NCBI RefSeq assembly: GCF_041359055.1
Contig: NZ_JBGJKZ010000003.1
Coordinates: 434,001-498,000 of the forward strand
Direction of reading: 5' to 3'
From: Paenalcaligenes hominis_A
GTDB lineage: Bacteria; Pseudomonadota; Gammaproteobacteria; Burkholderiales; Burkholderiaceae_B
DNA: 64,000 nt
The position numbers were made by a program, and so were the translations under genes. Shown here in pieces: positions 1 through 8,071 of this stretch (positions within the stretch are counted from its first letter, which is position 1; each line of letters begins with the position of its first letter). The notes under the pieces are model-generated. The model did no database searches. It was not told the origin of the DNA and saw only the letters and a list, made by a program, of their open reading frames with translations.

Positions 1-915
1 AGCACCTAACAATCCACACAGTATGTATAAGCCGCCAGCAAACACTGCCGCCTTGTAACGCTGCTGGGGATTGGGGTCAGCCTCTGGGCTTAGGCATAAG
101 GCGGCGGAGATGGCGGCTAGGTTATAGGCAAAACCACCAAAAGGGGCTAGCACTACTCCGAGTAGCCCCGTTGCCGTAATAATGGGAGAAAGACGCGGCT
201 GATAACCAAAGCTTTGAATCATTGCCACACCGGGTAAATTTTGAGAGCTAAGCGTAACTAAAAACAAAGGCAGCCCCACCCCTAACAGAGCTGAACTGTT
301 CCAAACAGGGCTTTGCCAAGCGGGCACGGCCCAGTGCCAGCTGATGGCTTCGCTATGCCATGCGCCTTGAATACTTAAAAAAAGAATGCCGGCAGTCAAG
401 GTGGCAATAATTGCCAGACGCGGCCAAACCCAACGAACTATTAAATAGGCCAAGAGCATTACACCCACAAGCAGCTGGGCACTTTTATCCACATTAAAAA
501 GCGCAATACCAAAATGCACCAAAATACCAGCTAACATAGCGGCCGCTAGATGGGGGGGAATCCATCGGCTAAAACGATGAAATAAGCCGCTCACTCCCAC
601 TAAAACCATGAGTGCAGAAGCAAAAATAAAAATGCCTATGGCTTCGGCGTAAGAATACTGATGCAACGAGGTGGCAAGTAGGGCAGCGCCAGGTGTGGAC
701 CAAGCCAACAAAATAGGCACACGCGTTAATAAAGAAAGCAAGATAGTGCCTGCGCCCACCCCTACACCCAATACCAGCATGGCGGAATTAAGTTGGGTTG
801 CAGAGGCACCAGCGCTTTGAGCTGCCTGTAACACGATGGCAATGGAGCTGGTATAACCGACTAAAACAGCCAGAAAACCGGCGCTAAATGATGGGAAGGA
901 TAAAGAAGGTTTCAT
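1..915 (-). CDS. benE: BenE family benzoate/H+ symporter, 3' end cut by window edge
   Basis: The reverse strand reads an open 305-codon frame from an ATG at 915 to the window edge without a stop. The protein begins MKPSLSFPSFSAGFLAVLVG and is almost entirely hydrophobic, with about ten membrane segments. Glycine- and proline-rich stretches such as GVGVGAGTILLSLLTRVPIL and PFGGFAYNLAAISAALCLSP are typical of the BenE family of inner-membrane proton-coupled aromatic acid importers (usually 380-400 aa), so about 80-90 C-terminal residues lie outside. No benzoate catabolic genes are visible, so the substrate is inferred from family only. It diverges from the cytochrome pair to its right. Confidence 0.85.
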   Translation of the reverse strand, partial: MKPSLSFPSFSAGFLAVLVGYTSSIAIVLQAAQSAGASATQLNSAMLVLGVGVGAGTILLSLLTRVPILLAWSTPGAALLATSLHQYSYAEAIGIFIFASALMVLVGVSGLFHRFSRWIPPHLAAAMLAGILVHFGIALFNVDKSAQLLVGVMLLAYLIVRWVWPRLAIIATLTAGILFLSIQGAWHSEAISWHWAVPAWQSPVWNSSALLGVGLPLFLVTLSSQNLPGVAMIQSFGYQPRLSPIITATGLLGVVLAPFGGFAYNLAAISAALCLSPEADPNPQQRYKAAVFAGGLYILCGLLGA

Positions 916-1315
916 AACAGTCGCGAAGGGGTCTGTCTTACAAGAAATTACCGCATAGTAAGTCGATAAAGAGAAATTGAATAGCTTAAATTAAAAAGCC
1001 ATGCATGAGAGCAAAAAGCGACTAAATATAAGCGTCAAAGGTGTAATACGCATGCGGTTTAGCTTAGGTGAGCCGCCATCGCGATTTGTTCACCAGTTCA
1101 GAGCGTGCTTGTTGAAAGTGAAGCAAAGGTAATAAAAGTTTAATTTATATGTAGTCCGCGGCCGTGATGCCACGATGACTAGGCACAAACCCGTATATTT
1201 AGAAAGATTTTGGCATATTTGGGTATTCCATTTGGCTAAATAGTAATAAGCATATAAAATTTAATTGTATGGGGCGCACTCTAGCGTTTGTTAATACTCT
1301 TTAGTGAGTTTGGAT
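916..1315. other. 400-bp divergent intergenic region, benE / tsdB-like
   Basis: No credible gene is visible. The region separates two divergently read genes and must hold both promoters. It is AT-rich towards the right end, where a plausible sigma-70 promoter for the cytochrome pair lies at 1232-1260. Confidence 0.6.
1232..1260 (+). promoter_or_regulatory. Candidate sigma-70 promoter of the tsdBA-like pair
   Basis: TTGGCT (1232-1237) and TAAAAT (1255-1260) are separated by 17 bp, a good match to -35/-10 spacing, about 55 bp before the start codon. It was picked by eye; no transcript data support it. Confidence 0.35.
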
Positions 1316-1990
1316 ATGACTCGAAACAAATTTTCTCGACTTCCGCTTGCCAGTTTAATGGCAGCGGTGGGCCTATCAGCGGCCATGTCTTCTGCATGGG
1401 CAGAAGAGCTAGATGCTGAAGCCATTGAGCGTGGTAAAGCTGGCTCTGCGACCTGTGTAGCTTGTCATCAAGCCGATGGCAGTGGCATGAATATACCTGG
1501 TGGGGAATCATGGCCACGTTTAGCTGGATTAGACCGCGATTACATCGTAGCCCAATTAAAAGCATTCAAAGACGGCTCACGTAATAATGCATCGATGTTA
1601 GCTTTTGCCAACATGTTAAATGACGAGCAAATGGTTGATGTGGCAACCTACTACGCAAGCTTGCCCGTTAAAGCAGCCACGCCTCCAGCCGTGGACGAAG
1701 CCGTGCTAAGCCACGGTGAAAAGCTTGCCACTCACGGCGATTGGAGCCGTTATATTGTTGCCTGTACGACCTGTCATGGTGTGGGCAACCAAGGTAATGG
1801 ATCGGTGTTTCCCGCATTAGCAGGTCAACACCCAAGTTATATTGCTCAGCAAATTAAAGCGTGGCAAGACGGTACACGCAAGAACGATCCCCAAGAGTTA
1901 ATGGCGACCATTGCCAAGCGCATGGACGATAACGATATTGCTGCTGTATCGGCATGGTTAGCGGCTCAGCCAGCTAAGGGTCAAGAATAA
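1316..1990 (+). CDS. tsdB: Diheme cytochrome c4-type protein, probable TsdB
   Basis: A 224-aa exported protein with an N-terminal signal peptide (to about AWA-EE, residue 30) and two CxxCH heme sites at residues 47-51 and 150-154, in two similar cytochrome c domains. This is the cytochrome c4 layout. It sits 11 nt before a TsdA-like gene; in known tsdBA operons TsdB takes the electrons that TsdA draws from thiosulfate in the periplasm. The ATG at 1316 is preferred to an in-frame GTG at 1304 because a GTGAG ribosome-binding sequence lies upstream of the ATG and nothing similar precedes the GTG. The TsdB name depends on the neighbour; a generic cytochrome c4 is the alternative. Confidence 0.8.
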   Translation: MTRNKFSRLPLASLMAAVGLSAAMSSAWAEELDAEAIERGKAGSATCVACHQADGSGMNIPGGESWPRLAGLDRDYIVAQLKAFKDGSRNNASMLAFANMLNDEQMVDVATYYASLPVKAATPPAVDEAVLSHGEKLATHGDWSRYIVACTTCHGVGNQGNGSVFPALAGQHPSYIAQQIKAWQDGTRKNDPQELMATIAKRMDDNDIAAVSAWLAAQPAKGQE

Positions 1991-2001
1991 GGGGATACAC
2001 A

Positions 2002-3066
2002 ATGAAAATGATTTTTAAAAAACTTCTACCTGCTGCTGTGGCAGGGGTATTTGCTATTGGTCTTGGTACGGCCAGCGCAGCACCACTCACTAAACTAGGC
2101 AAAGATCTTACCGATGAGGAGCGCGAGCGCGTCAGTCAAATGGTACAAGGCGCGCCTATGCCTAAAGACGAGGAGCTCGTACATATTCCTCCTACCATGG
2201 AAGATCTAGAGGCTTCTGATTTACATCCCAAGATGAAAGAAGCGATTCGCCGTGGGCATGACTTGTTTGTTAATACCCAGCAGTTGCGTGGCAAAAATGT
2301 ATTTAACAATATGAATTGCGCCAGCTGTCACATGGCCGAAGGCACGATGCCTTATGGTGGCCCTGTGTGGCCTGCCGCCATTGATTTGCCTGCTTACCGT
2401 GGTAAAAATGGTCATGTGAATAACCTAGAAGAACGTATTGTGGGCTGTTTTACTTATTCCATGAATGGTAAACCGCTTGAGTACGGTAGCGATGATATGT
2501 TGGCATTATCGCTTTATCACCAGTGGTTAGCTACCGGTGTGCCAATGTTTGCTAAAGACAAAATCTATGGTCGTGGTTTCCCTCGTCCAGGTGAGCCAGA
2601 AAATGCACCGGATGTAGTACGCGGTAAAGTCGCTTACGAGGCCAACTGTGCTATTTGCCATGGCGAAGACGGCGCAGGTAAAAAAGACGGCGACAAGGTG
2701 ATTTTCCCAGCATTGTGGGGTGATGACTCCTATAACTGGGGTGCGGGTATTGCTCGTGTCTTTACGTTAGCTGGTTTCACCAAGCACAATATGCCTTTAG
2801 GTAAGCCTAACTCCTTGTCCGACCAAGACGCCTGGGATATTGCGCAGTACGTAGATAGCCGCGAGCGTCCTCAAGATCCTCGTTACACAGGTGACATTAA
2901 AGAAACACGTGAAATGTACTTGGATACATTCCACAAGCACACTTTGTATGGTACCGAACTGGATGGCAAGATTTTGGGTGACCACGATAATGCCGGTCAC
3001 AAAGACTTCTTAAAGCCTGACATCCTACGCTCACGCGATTTTACCGGTGGTAAAAAAGCAGAATAA
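2002..3066 (+). CDS. tsdA: Thiosulfate dehydrogenase TsdA-like diheme cytochrome c
   Basis: A 354-aa periplasmic protein with a signal peptide ending near ASA-AP (27). Heme sites are C106-ASCH and C216-AICH. Between them is the sequence GCFTYSMNGK (148-157), resembling the CFxRSMNG stretch of TsdA enzymes, whose cysteine (here C149) is the unusual distal ligand of the catalytic heme. M264 in HNMPLG is a good candidate axial ligand of heme 2. TsdA joins two thiosulfates to tetrathionate and passes electrons to cytochromes. The gene follows the TsdB-like gene by 11 nt and ends at a strong terminator, so the two form a complete operon. No sox genes are in view. Confidence 0.82.
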   Translation: MKMIFKKLLPAAVAGVFAIGLGTASAAPLTKLGKDLTDEERERVSQMVQGAPMPKDEELVHIPPTMEDLEASDLHPKMKEAIRRGHDLFVNTQQLRGKNVFNNMNCASCHMAEGTMPYGGPVWPAAIDLPAYRGKNGHVNNLEERIVGCFTYSMNGKPLEYGSDDMLALSLYHQWLATGVPMFAKDKIYGRGFPRPGEPENAPDVVRGKVAYEANCAICHGEDGAGKKDGDKVIFPALWGDDSYNWGAGIARVFTLAGFTKHNMPLGKPNSLSDQDAWDIAQYVDSRERPQDPRYTGDIKETREMYLDTFHKHTLYGTELDGKILGDHDNAGHKDFLKPDILRSRDFTGGKKAE

Positions 3067-3090
3067 TGACTAGTTAGTTATTGTTCAGAA

Positions 3091-3123
3091 AAGCCGTACA
3101 CCAAAATGTGTGCGGCTTTTTTA
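3091..3123 (+). terminator. Rho-independent terminator after tsdA
   Basis: AAGCCG followed by a near-complementary CGGCTT arm (imperfect 11-12 bp stem, short A-rich loop) and a run of T residues. It lies 24 nt after the tsdA stop codon. Confidence 0.85.
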
Positions 3124-3221
3124 TTTATACAAGCTCACAGCCTTTAACGCCTCGTAACTTGAAGGGCTCCTGCTCTTGGCTCATGATAGTAACTACCCTA
3201 ATCATTAAAGGAGAAACTGAA

Positions 3222-3602
3222 ATGACAGGAAAAGTTAAAGGATTCTTAGCCGCGGCTGCAATAAGTATGGGCTTAACAGCTGGACCACTGGCTTTTGCCC
3301 AAACCACCGGGGCAGTTCCTCCAGCTCCTGAGATCATTCAGCCAACCGAACAACAGATCGATCAATATGCAGCGGCTGCTCAGCAAGTTGCTATGATTGC
3401 GGCCGAATACCAGCCTAAGTTAGAGTCTGCCAATAACGACGATCAGCGTATGCAGCTTATGCAAGAAGCGGATCAAAAGATGGTGTCTAAAGTCACAGAG
3501 GGTGGCTTAACTGTAGAGGACTACAACGGCATCAGTTTGGCTATTCAACAAGACGAGCAATTACGCCAACAAGTCGAACGTCGAATTTCTACTATGCAAT
3601 AA
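3222..3602 (+). CDS. DUF4168 family secreted protein
   Basis: A 126-aa protein starting at the ATG at 3222, preceded by AAAGGAGAAACTGAA, a strong ribosome-binding site; an in-frame extension to 3081 is unlikely because it runs through the previous terminator. Residues 1-25 are a signal peptide ending LAFAQ. The mature part is helical and glutamine-rich, with the QIDQYAAAAQQVAMI and QRMQLMQEADQKM stretches of DUF4168 proteins, which are small periplasmic proteins of unknown function. It stands alone between two terminators, so it is monocistronic. Confidence 0.8.
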   Translation: MTGKVKGFLAAAAISMGLTAGPLAFAQTTGAVPPAPEIIQPTEQQIDQYAAAAQQVAMIAAEYQPKLESANNDDQRMQLMQEADQKMVSKVTEGGLTVEDYNGISLAIQQDEQLRQQVERRISTMQ

Positions 3603-3627
3603 TTGCGTTTAAGGTTGGGCGATCTCT

Positions 3628-3658
3628 ACAGCACTGCTTCGGCAGTGCTGTTTTTGTT
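3628..3658 (+). terminator. Rho-independent terminator after the DUF4168 gene
   Basis: CAGCACTGC-TTCG-GCAGTGCTG followed by TTTTTGTTT: a perfect 9-bp stem with a stable TTCG tetraloop. Confidence 0.92.
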
Positions 3659-3677
3659 TAGGCTTGGCAAAAAGTGG

Positions 3678-3706
3678 TTGTCATAAAGATGCCATATTTT
3701 TGTCAT
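3678..3706 (+). promoter_or_regulatory. Pho box (PhoB binding site) upstream of phoX
   Basis: Three 7-mers, TTGTCAT (3678-3684), ATGCCAT (3689-3695) and TTGTCAT (3700-3706), are separated by 4-bp A/T-rich spacers, giving an exact 11-bp period. The Pho box consensus is tandem CTGTCAT repeats at 11-bp spacing. It points towards phoX, 80 bp upstream of its start, which supports induction by phosphate starvation. Confidence 0.85.
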
Positions 3707-3786
3707 GATGAGGCAACACCACTTAGTCATCATACCCAGTGTGTGAGCATTTTTGCTCTAGGACATTTAATCAAATAGGAATGCAC

Positions 3787-5859
3787 ATGAGCCAGCAGGA
3801 TTGGGATGATATTGCAAGTAACCCTTGTCAAACACGGTCTTTTAATGAGGTGGTGGATCAGTTATCTGGTCGGCGTCGCTTTTTAAAAACAGGCCTTGGT
3901 GCCAGTGCGCTTGGATTTTTAGGTTTGGGTGCAACGCCTTTATCAGCTCAAACTACGCCCGTTGCGAAGCAATCATCTTTAGCTCAGGCCATTTCATTTG
4001 CTTTTGAGCCTTTAGGCCCATCCACCTCAGATGCTATTACATTACCTAAAGGCTATAACCACCAAGTAATTAATCGCTGGGGTGATCCTTTATTTACCCA
4101 TTCACCTAAATTCAAAGGGGATGCGAGTGAGGGGGGTGAGGCGCAAGCATTACAGGTAGGTTATAACCATGACGGCATGCATTTTTTTCCTATTGATGCG
4201 CCCAAAGGCACAGTGCAGAGCAGTGTAGAAGGTTTGTTAGTAACCAATCATGAATACATCACTCCGCACTATTTCTTTCCCAAAGGGGTGGAACCAGGCA
4301 ACGCAAAATGGAATGAAAACTGGGTGCGTAAATCCCAACATGCCCAAGGCGCTTCCGTGGTTCATATTCGTCTAAACGACGGCAAGTGGGAATCTGTAAT
4401 CGATTCACCCTTTAATCGCAGTATCCATGCCAACACCCCTATGAAAGTCGTAGGGCCTGCGGCTGGGCATGCCTTAATGCAAACCACGGCGGATCCAACC
4501 GGTACGTGGGCCAAAGGCACATTTGGTAACTGTGGCAATGGATGGACCCCATGGAATACCTATTTGACCTGTGAAGAAAATTTTACCGATTACTTTGGCG
4601 TAGGAGCCCAAGAGTCTGATCAGGTTTCGTATCCAGATGCTGCCACGCAAGCCCATCTGCAGCGTTATAAAGGCAGTGCCAAGGTCTCTAGCGATGACTA
4701 TAAATGGGATACGCACGACACTCGCTTTGATTGGACTCAAGAGCCAAATGAAGCCAACCGTTTTGGCTGGATTGTAGAAATTGACCCGTTTGATCCGCAC
4801 TCTGCACCAAAGAAATTGACGGCATTAGGGCGCTTTAAACACGAAAATGCCGCATGGACATTGGCTCCCGATCAGAGGGTGGTGGTGTACATGGGAGATG
4901 ATCAACGTAGCGAATACCTATACAAGTTCGTATCCAAAAATGCTTTTAATGCAGAGACGCCGGCGTTGAATCGCTTGCTTTTGGATGAAGGTGTGTTGTA
5001 TGTGGCGAAATTTGCTGCGCAGCAAGCGCAGACAGAGGGGTTTGCAGGACAGGGACAATGGGTAGCACTGCAGCTAGACACTCCCACTGTGGACGGTAAA
5101 GTCCTAGGGGATTTATTTTCTGACATGGGCGAGTTATTGATTAAAACGCGTCAAGCTGCCGATGCGGTAGGGGCAACACCAATGGATAGGCCGGAGTGGG
5201 TGGCCGTGCATCCTCAAACGCAGGAGGTGTATGTAACGCTTACTAATAACAGCCATCGAGGTTCAGACAAGGAGCGCTGGCCTGATGGGTTAAAACACCC
5301 TGCAGCAGATGCTGCTAACCCACGCAATGAAAATAAATACGGCCAAATTGTACGTTGGCGTGAGCAGGGCAGCGACCCAACCGCGTTACAGTTTGAGTGG
5401 GATGTGTTTGTGCTCGCAGGGAATCCTAATGTGTACCCCGTGGGTGACTTGCGTCGCGGCTCAGACAACATCACTCCAGAAAATACGTTTAATAGCCCCG
5501 ATGGGTTAGCTTTTGACGCCAATGGCCGTTTATGGATTCAAACCGATGGTAATTACAGCAACAGTGATGATTACGAGGGCCAAGGCAACAACTGTATGTT
5601 GATTGCCGACCCTGTATCTAAGGCTATTCATCGCTTTATGGTGGGGCCTAAAGGCTGTGAGGTGACAGGGATTACGTGGACACCAGATCAACGATACGTG
5701 TTCATAAATATTCAGCACCCAGGCGAAGGTCAAACCGTTGCGGAGTCACAAGCCAAACCAACGGCGATATCGACTTGGCCCGATGGTAAACAAGCACCAC
5801 GCCCTCGTCCTGCTACGGTGGTAATCTGGCGTGAAGATGGCGGTATAGTCGGCGCTTAA
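3787..5859 (+). CDS. phoX: PhoX family Tat-exported alkaline phosphatase
   Basis: A 690-aa protein. A twin-arginine signal (SGRRRFLKTGLGASALGFLG, about residues 27-46) exports it folded, after which the DUF839/PhoX beta-propeller follows. Recognisable stretches are NHEYITPHYFFP, GNCGNGWTPWNTYLTCEENF, GRFKHENAAWT and MGDDQRSEYLYKFVS. PhoX enzymes are Ca/Fe-dependent phosphomonoesterases acting in the periplasm. The ATG at 3787 is chosen over ATG 3781 because AGGA lies 6 nt upstream of it. The upstream Pho box and shared terminator with the opposite methyltransferase gene make it a single-gene, phosphate-regulated unit. It is somewhat longer than many DUF839 proteins but normal for PhoX. Confidence 0.92.
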   Translation: MSQQDWDDIASNPCQTRSFNEVVDQLSGRRRFLKTGLGASALGFLGLGATPLSAQTTPVAKQSSLAQAISFAFEPLGPSTSDAITLPKGYNHQVINRWGDPLFTHSPKFKGDASEGGEAQALQVGYNHDGMHFFPIDAPKGTVQSSVEGLLVTNHEYITPHYFFPKGVEPGNAKWNENWVRKSQHAQGASVVHIRLNDGKWESVIDSPFNRSIHANTPMKVVGPAAGHALMQTTADPTGTWAKGTFGNCGNGWTPWNTYLTCEENFTDYFGVGAQESDQVSYPDAATQAHLQRYKGSAKVSSDDYKWDTHDTRFDWTQEPNEANRFGWIVEIDPFDPHSAPKKLTALGRFKHENAAWTLAPDQRVVVYMGDDQRSEYLYKFVSKNAFNAETPALNRLLLDEGVLYVAKFAAQQAQTEGFAGQGQWVALQLDTPTVDGKVLGDLFSDMGELLIKTRQAADAVGATPMDRPEWVAVHPQTQEVYVTLTNNSHRGSDKERWPDGLKHPAADAANPRNENKYGQIVRWREQGSDPTALQFEWDVFVLAGNPNVYPVGDLRRGSDNITPENTFNSPDGLAFDANGRLWIQTDGNYSNSDDYEGQGNNCMLIADPVSKAIHRFMVGPKGCEVTGITWTPDQRYVFINIQHPGEGQTVAESQAKPTAISTWPDGKQAPRPRPATVVIWREDGGIVGA

Positions 5860-5876
5860 CCTAGGCGTAATGATAA

Positions 5877-5916
5877 AAAATTGGCCCATTGCAATGTATG
5901 CAGTGGGCCAATTGTT
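5877..5916. terminator. Bidirectional terminator between phoX and the methyltransferase
   Basis: A 15-bp stem (AATTGGCCCATTGCA against TGCAGTGGGCCAATT, one G-T wobble) with a 5-nt loop lies between the two convergent genes. An A-run on the left and T-rich sequence on the right let it act in both directions. Confidence 0.85.
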
Positions 5917-6530
5917 TAGGTGGGTTTTGTTGCAATGACTTGAACTACAGCTGACTGGCCCTGATGGCCTTGCCCTTCATGAATGAAGCGTTCTGTTTCT
6001 ATTAAGCGCGTGAAAGCTAACGGTTGTAGCTCTGCTTCTAAGGTGTGGGCTTGGTAGAGAAGATCTGTATTACTGGGCCCACCTGTTTTGTAGTTAAGCT
6101 GCTTAGGCGTATAGGCTTCTAGTAAAAACACACCATTTGCAGTCAGAGCTTGGGGAATCTGGGTATGCACCCGATGTCGAACCGCCGGAGGCAAATGACA
6201 AAAAATACTGATAATGCCATCCCAAGCGCAAGGCTCAAATACATAATCCGCTAAATCTGCCCAAAGCGTAGTAACAGTGACCTTTTTGCTTTGAGCTAAG
6301 CGTGTGACTTTATCCAGACCGGACTGAGCACTATCCAAGGCCGTCACCTGAAAACCAAGCTGAGCCAAATACACAGCATTGCGACCCTCGCCTTCCCCTA
6401 AAGAGAGTATACGTCCTCCTGGAGGTAAGTATTTAGCCGCCTCACGTAAAAAATCATTGGGCTCCTGACCATAGAAATAGTCGGGTTGATCAAATTTTTT
6501 ATGCCAAAAATTATCTGTGATTCGATTCAT
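5916..6530 (-). CDS. Class I SAM-dependent methyltransferase (TehB/UbiE-like fold)
   Basis: A 204-aa cytosolic protein. SAM-binding motif I is ILSLGEGEGRNAVYLA (about residues 41-56), followed by the acidic VTALDSA strand and WADLADY, all typical of Rossmann-fold methyltransferases. The opening FWHKKFDQPDYFYGQEPNDFL resembles the TehB/tellurite-resistance-like group of small methyltransferases, but the substrate cannot be told from sequence. It is transcribed alone, convergent with phoX, and ends at the shared terminator. Confidence 0.8.
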   Translation of the reverse strand: MNRITDNFWHKKFDQPDYFYGQEPNDFLREAAKYLPPGGRILSLGEGEGRNAVYLAQLGFQVTALDSAQSGLDKVTRLAQSKKVTVTTLWADLADYVFEPCAWDGIISIFCHLPPAVRHRVHTQIPQALTANGVFLLEAYTPKQLNYKTGGPSNTDLLYQAHTLEAELQPLAFTRLIETERFIHEGQGHQGQSAVVQVIATKPT

Positions 6531-6705
6531 GGTTTAATTAACATAAAGAGATGGATGGCGACCAGCTAGGAAGAGCACATTCTGACACGCGTATATGAAT
6601 GCTATTTTCCCAAAGGCTAATATCTATTTAAGACAAAATACCTCATCTTGTTTTAATTAAAAAGTTTTTAAAGCGAACTGAATCATTACATATAAAGGTA
6701 AATCC

Positions 6706-7281
6706 ATGGCTAATACCAAAATCAATGATGTGGTTGATCATTCTAAAAACTTATATCCCCGTTGGGGCTGGTTTATAGCCCTAGGCATTGTGCTTATTAT
6801 ATTGGGGATGGGGGCGTTGACCTATGCGGTAACGGCTACCTTAACCAGTGTGATTGTGATTGGGGTGTTGATGCTTATAGGGGGTGCAGCCCAATTCATT
6901 CATGCTTGGACTTTACGTTCTTTAAGCGGCTTTTTTTGGTGGACGCTAGTGGGTTTGCTGTACGTTATTGCAGGGGGAATGGTGATTCAAAACCCTATTG
7001 CTGGGGCAGAAATACTAACATTGCTCTTGGGCGCTACCTTAATCGGCGTTGGGGTGCTTCGTTTAGGTATTTGGTTAATGAATCGTGGTCAAGAGGGGTG
7101 GCTATGGTTAGCTTTTAGCGGGGTGGTTAGTCTGGTGACGGGCTTATTGATCGCTTTGCAATGGCCTAGCATTGGGCTGTGGTTGCTTGGCATGATTTTA
7201 GGTATTGATTTGCTATTTCAAGGGTGGAGCATGTTGTGGTTAGGTATAGCTTTACGCCGTATGCGTCGCCTTATGCAATAA
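6706..7281 (+). CDS. HdeD family (DUF308) inner-membrane protein
   Basis: A 191-aa protein with six evident membrane segments in three pairs after a short N-terminal tail. Repeated short motifs (GVLMLIGGAAQFIHAW, GATLIGVGVLRLGIWLM, GMILGIDLLFQGWSML) are those of DUF308/HdeD proteins. Enterobacterial HdeD is linked to acid resistance; elsewhere the role is general stress and poorly known. The start follows AAAGGTAAATCC. A perfect terminator follows, so it is a single-gene unit next to the hibernation pair. Confidence 0.82.
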   Translation: MANTKINDVVDHSKNLYPRWGWFIALGIVLIILGMGALTYAVTATLTSVIVIGVLMLIGGAAQFIHAWTLRSLSGFFWWTLVGLLYVIAGGMVIQNPIAGAEILTLLLGATLIGVGVLRLGIWLMNRGQEGWLWLAFSGVVSLVTGLLIALQWPSIGLWLLGMILGIDLLFQGWSMLWLGIALRRMRRLMQ

Positions 7282-7301
7282 AACAATAAACAGGTCACAA
7301 T

Positions 7302-7328
7302 AAAAAAACCGCTGCAGCGGTTTTTTTA
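7302..7328. terminator. Terminator between hdeD-like gene and small minus-strand gene
   Basis: AAAAAAACCGCTGCAGCGGT followed by T residues: a self-complementary GC-rich core flanked by A- and T-runs, able to terminate both convergent genes. Confidence 0.9.
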
Positions 7329-7342
7329 TTGGGTAGACTGGC

Positions 7343-7504
7343 TTAGTTTTTGGCCCTAGAGAGGCGACGTAGAGAGGATGTAACGCGAGAGGCTCCGGAA
7401 AATAAAGCCGTAACCAGTGGCGTATAAGCCGAGTTTTGTAAGTGCCGATTGAAGTCGGGATTTTTCTGCAGATTTGCCTCTATGGGCAACATATTTTTAA
7501 ACAT
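7343..7504 (-). CDS. Small hypothetical protein (53 aa)
   Basis: The ATG at 7504 is preceded on the minus strand by AAAGGAGTTTCT, an excellent ribosome-binding site, and the frame ends just before the shared terminator. The product (MFKNMLPIEANLQKNPDFNR at its N-terminus) has no signal peptide or membrane segment and a basic serine-rich tail (SSLRRLSRAKN). I do not recognise the family. The strong initiation region and clean gene borders are the support for its being real. Confidence 0.6.
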   Translation of the reverse strand: MFKNMLPIEANLQKNPDFNRHLQNSAYTPLVTALFSGASRVTSSLRRLSRAKN

Positions 7505-7725
7505 AGAAACTCCTTTATATTCTATTTTTAATGGCAAAGGAATATTCATTATATCATTTTATATATCAAAAAGCAAGGTCGGTTTCTGTTAATAAATGTA
7601 TTAAAACAATAGCTTAGTTAAATGTTACATCCAAGGCTGGCACATTAATGCAGTTAGGTTATGATGGAAATACAGGGGACTACTACTGCCAAGTGTGTGG
7701 TGTGCTAATTATCTATGGAGAAATT

Positions 7726-8040
7726 ATGCAGATTCAAATCAATACTGACAGTTATATCCAAAACAGCACGGAATTGCGCGAACGCGCAACCGCCATTATC
7801 GAGCAAGAGCTCAAACACCAGCGACAGCATCTAACGCGCGTAGAGCTATATTTATCAGATGTAAATAGCGGAAAAAGCGGTGCTGCAGATAAACGCTGTC
7901 TTATCGAGGCCCGACCCGCTGGACTCAACCCCCTCAGTGCTGAACACAAAGCACCTGACATACAGCTAGCCATTACCGAGGCCGCTCGCCAATTAAATCG
8001 AGCATTAAATACAGCTATAGCTAAAGCGAATTCCAAATAA
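7726..8040 (+). CDS. hpf: HPF/RaiA-type ribosome hibernation factor
   Basis: A 104-aa protein from the ATG at 7726, with GGAG 6 nt upstream; a longer in-frame start at 7648 is unsupported. It has the beta-alpha-beta-beta-beta-alpha layout of the short HPF/RaiA (sigma-54 modulation) family: MQIQINTDSYIQNS, a first helix (LRERATAIIEQELKHQ), strands VELYLSDVNS and CLIEARPAG, and a final helix (AITEAARQLNRALNTAIAKA). It lacks the C-terminal dimerisation domain of long HPF. Such proteins occupy the decoding centre of idle ribosomes. It lies 31 nt before the Balon-like gene, so the two are probably co-transcribed. Confidence 0.78.
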   Translation: MQIQINTDSYIQNSTELRERATAIIEQELKHQRQHLTRVELYLSDVNSGKSGAADKRCLIEARPAGLNPLSAEHKAPDIQLAITEAARQLNRALNTAIAKANSK

Positions 8041-8071
8041 TTCTTTTGCTGTTTTGTTTTTAGGAGGTTGT

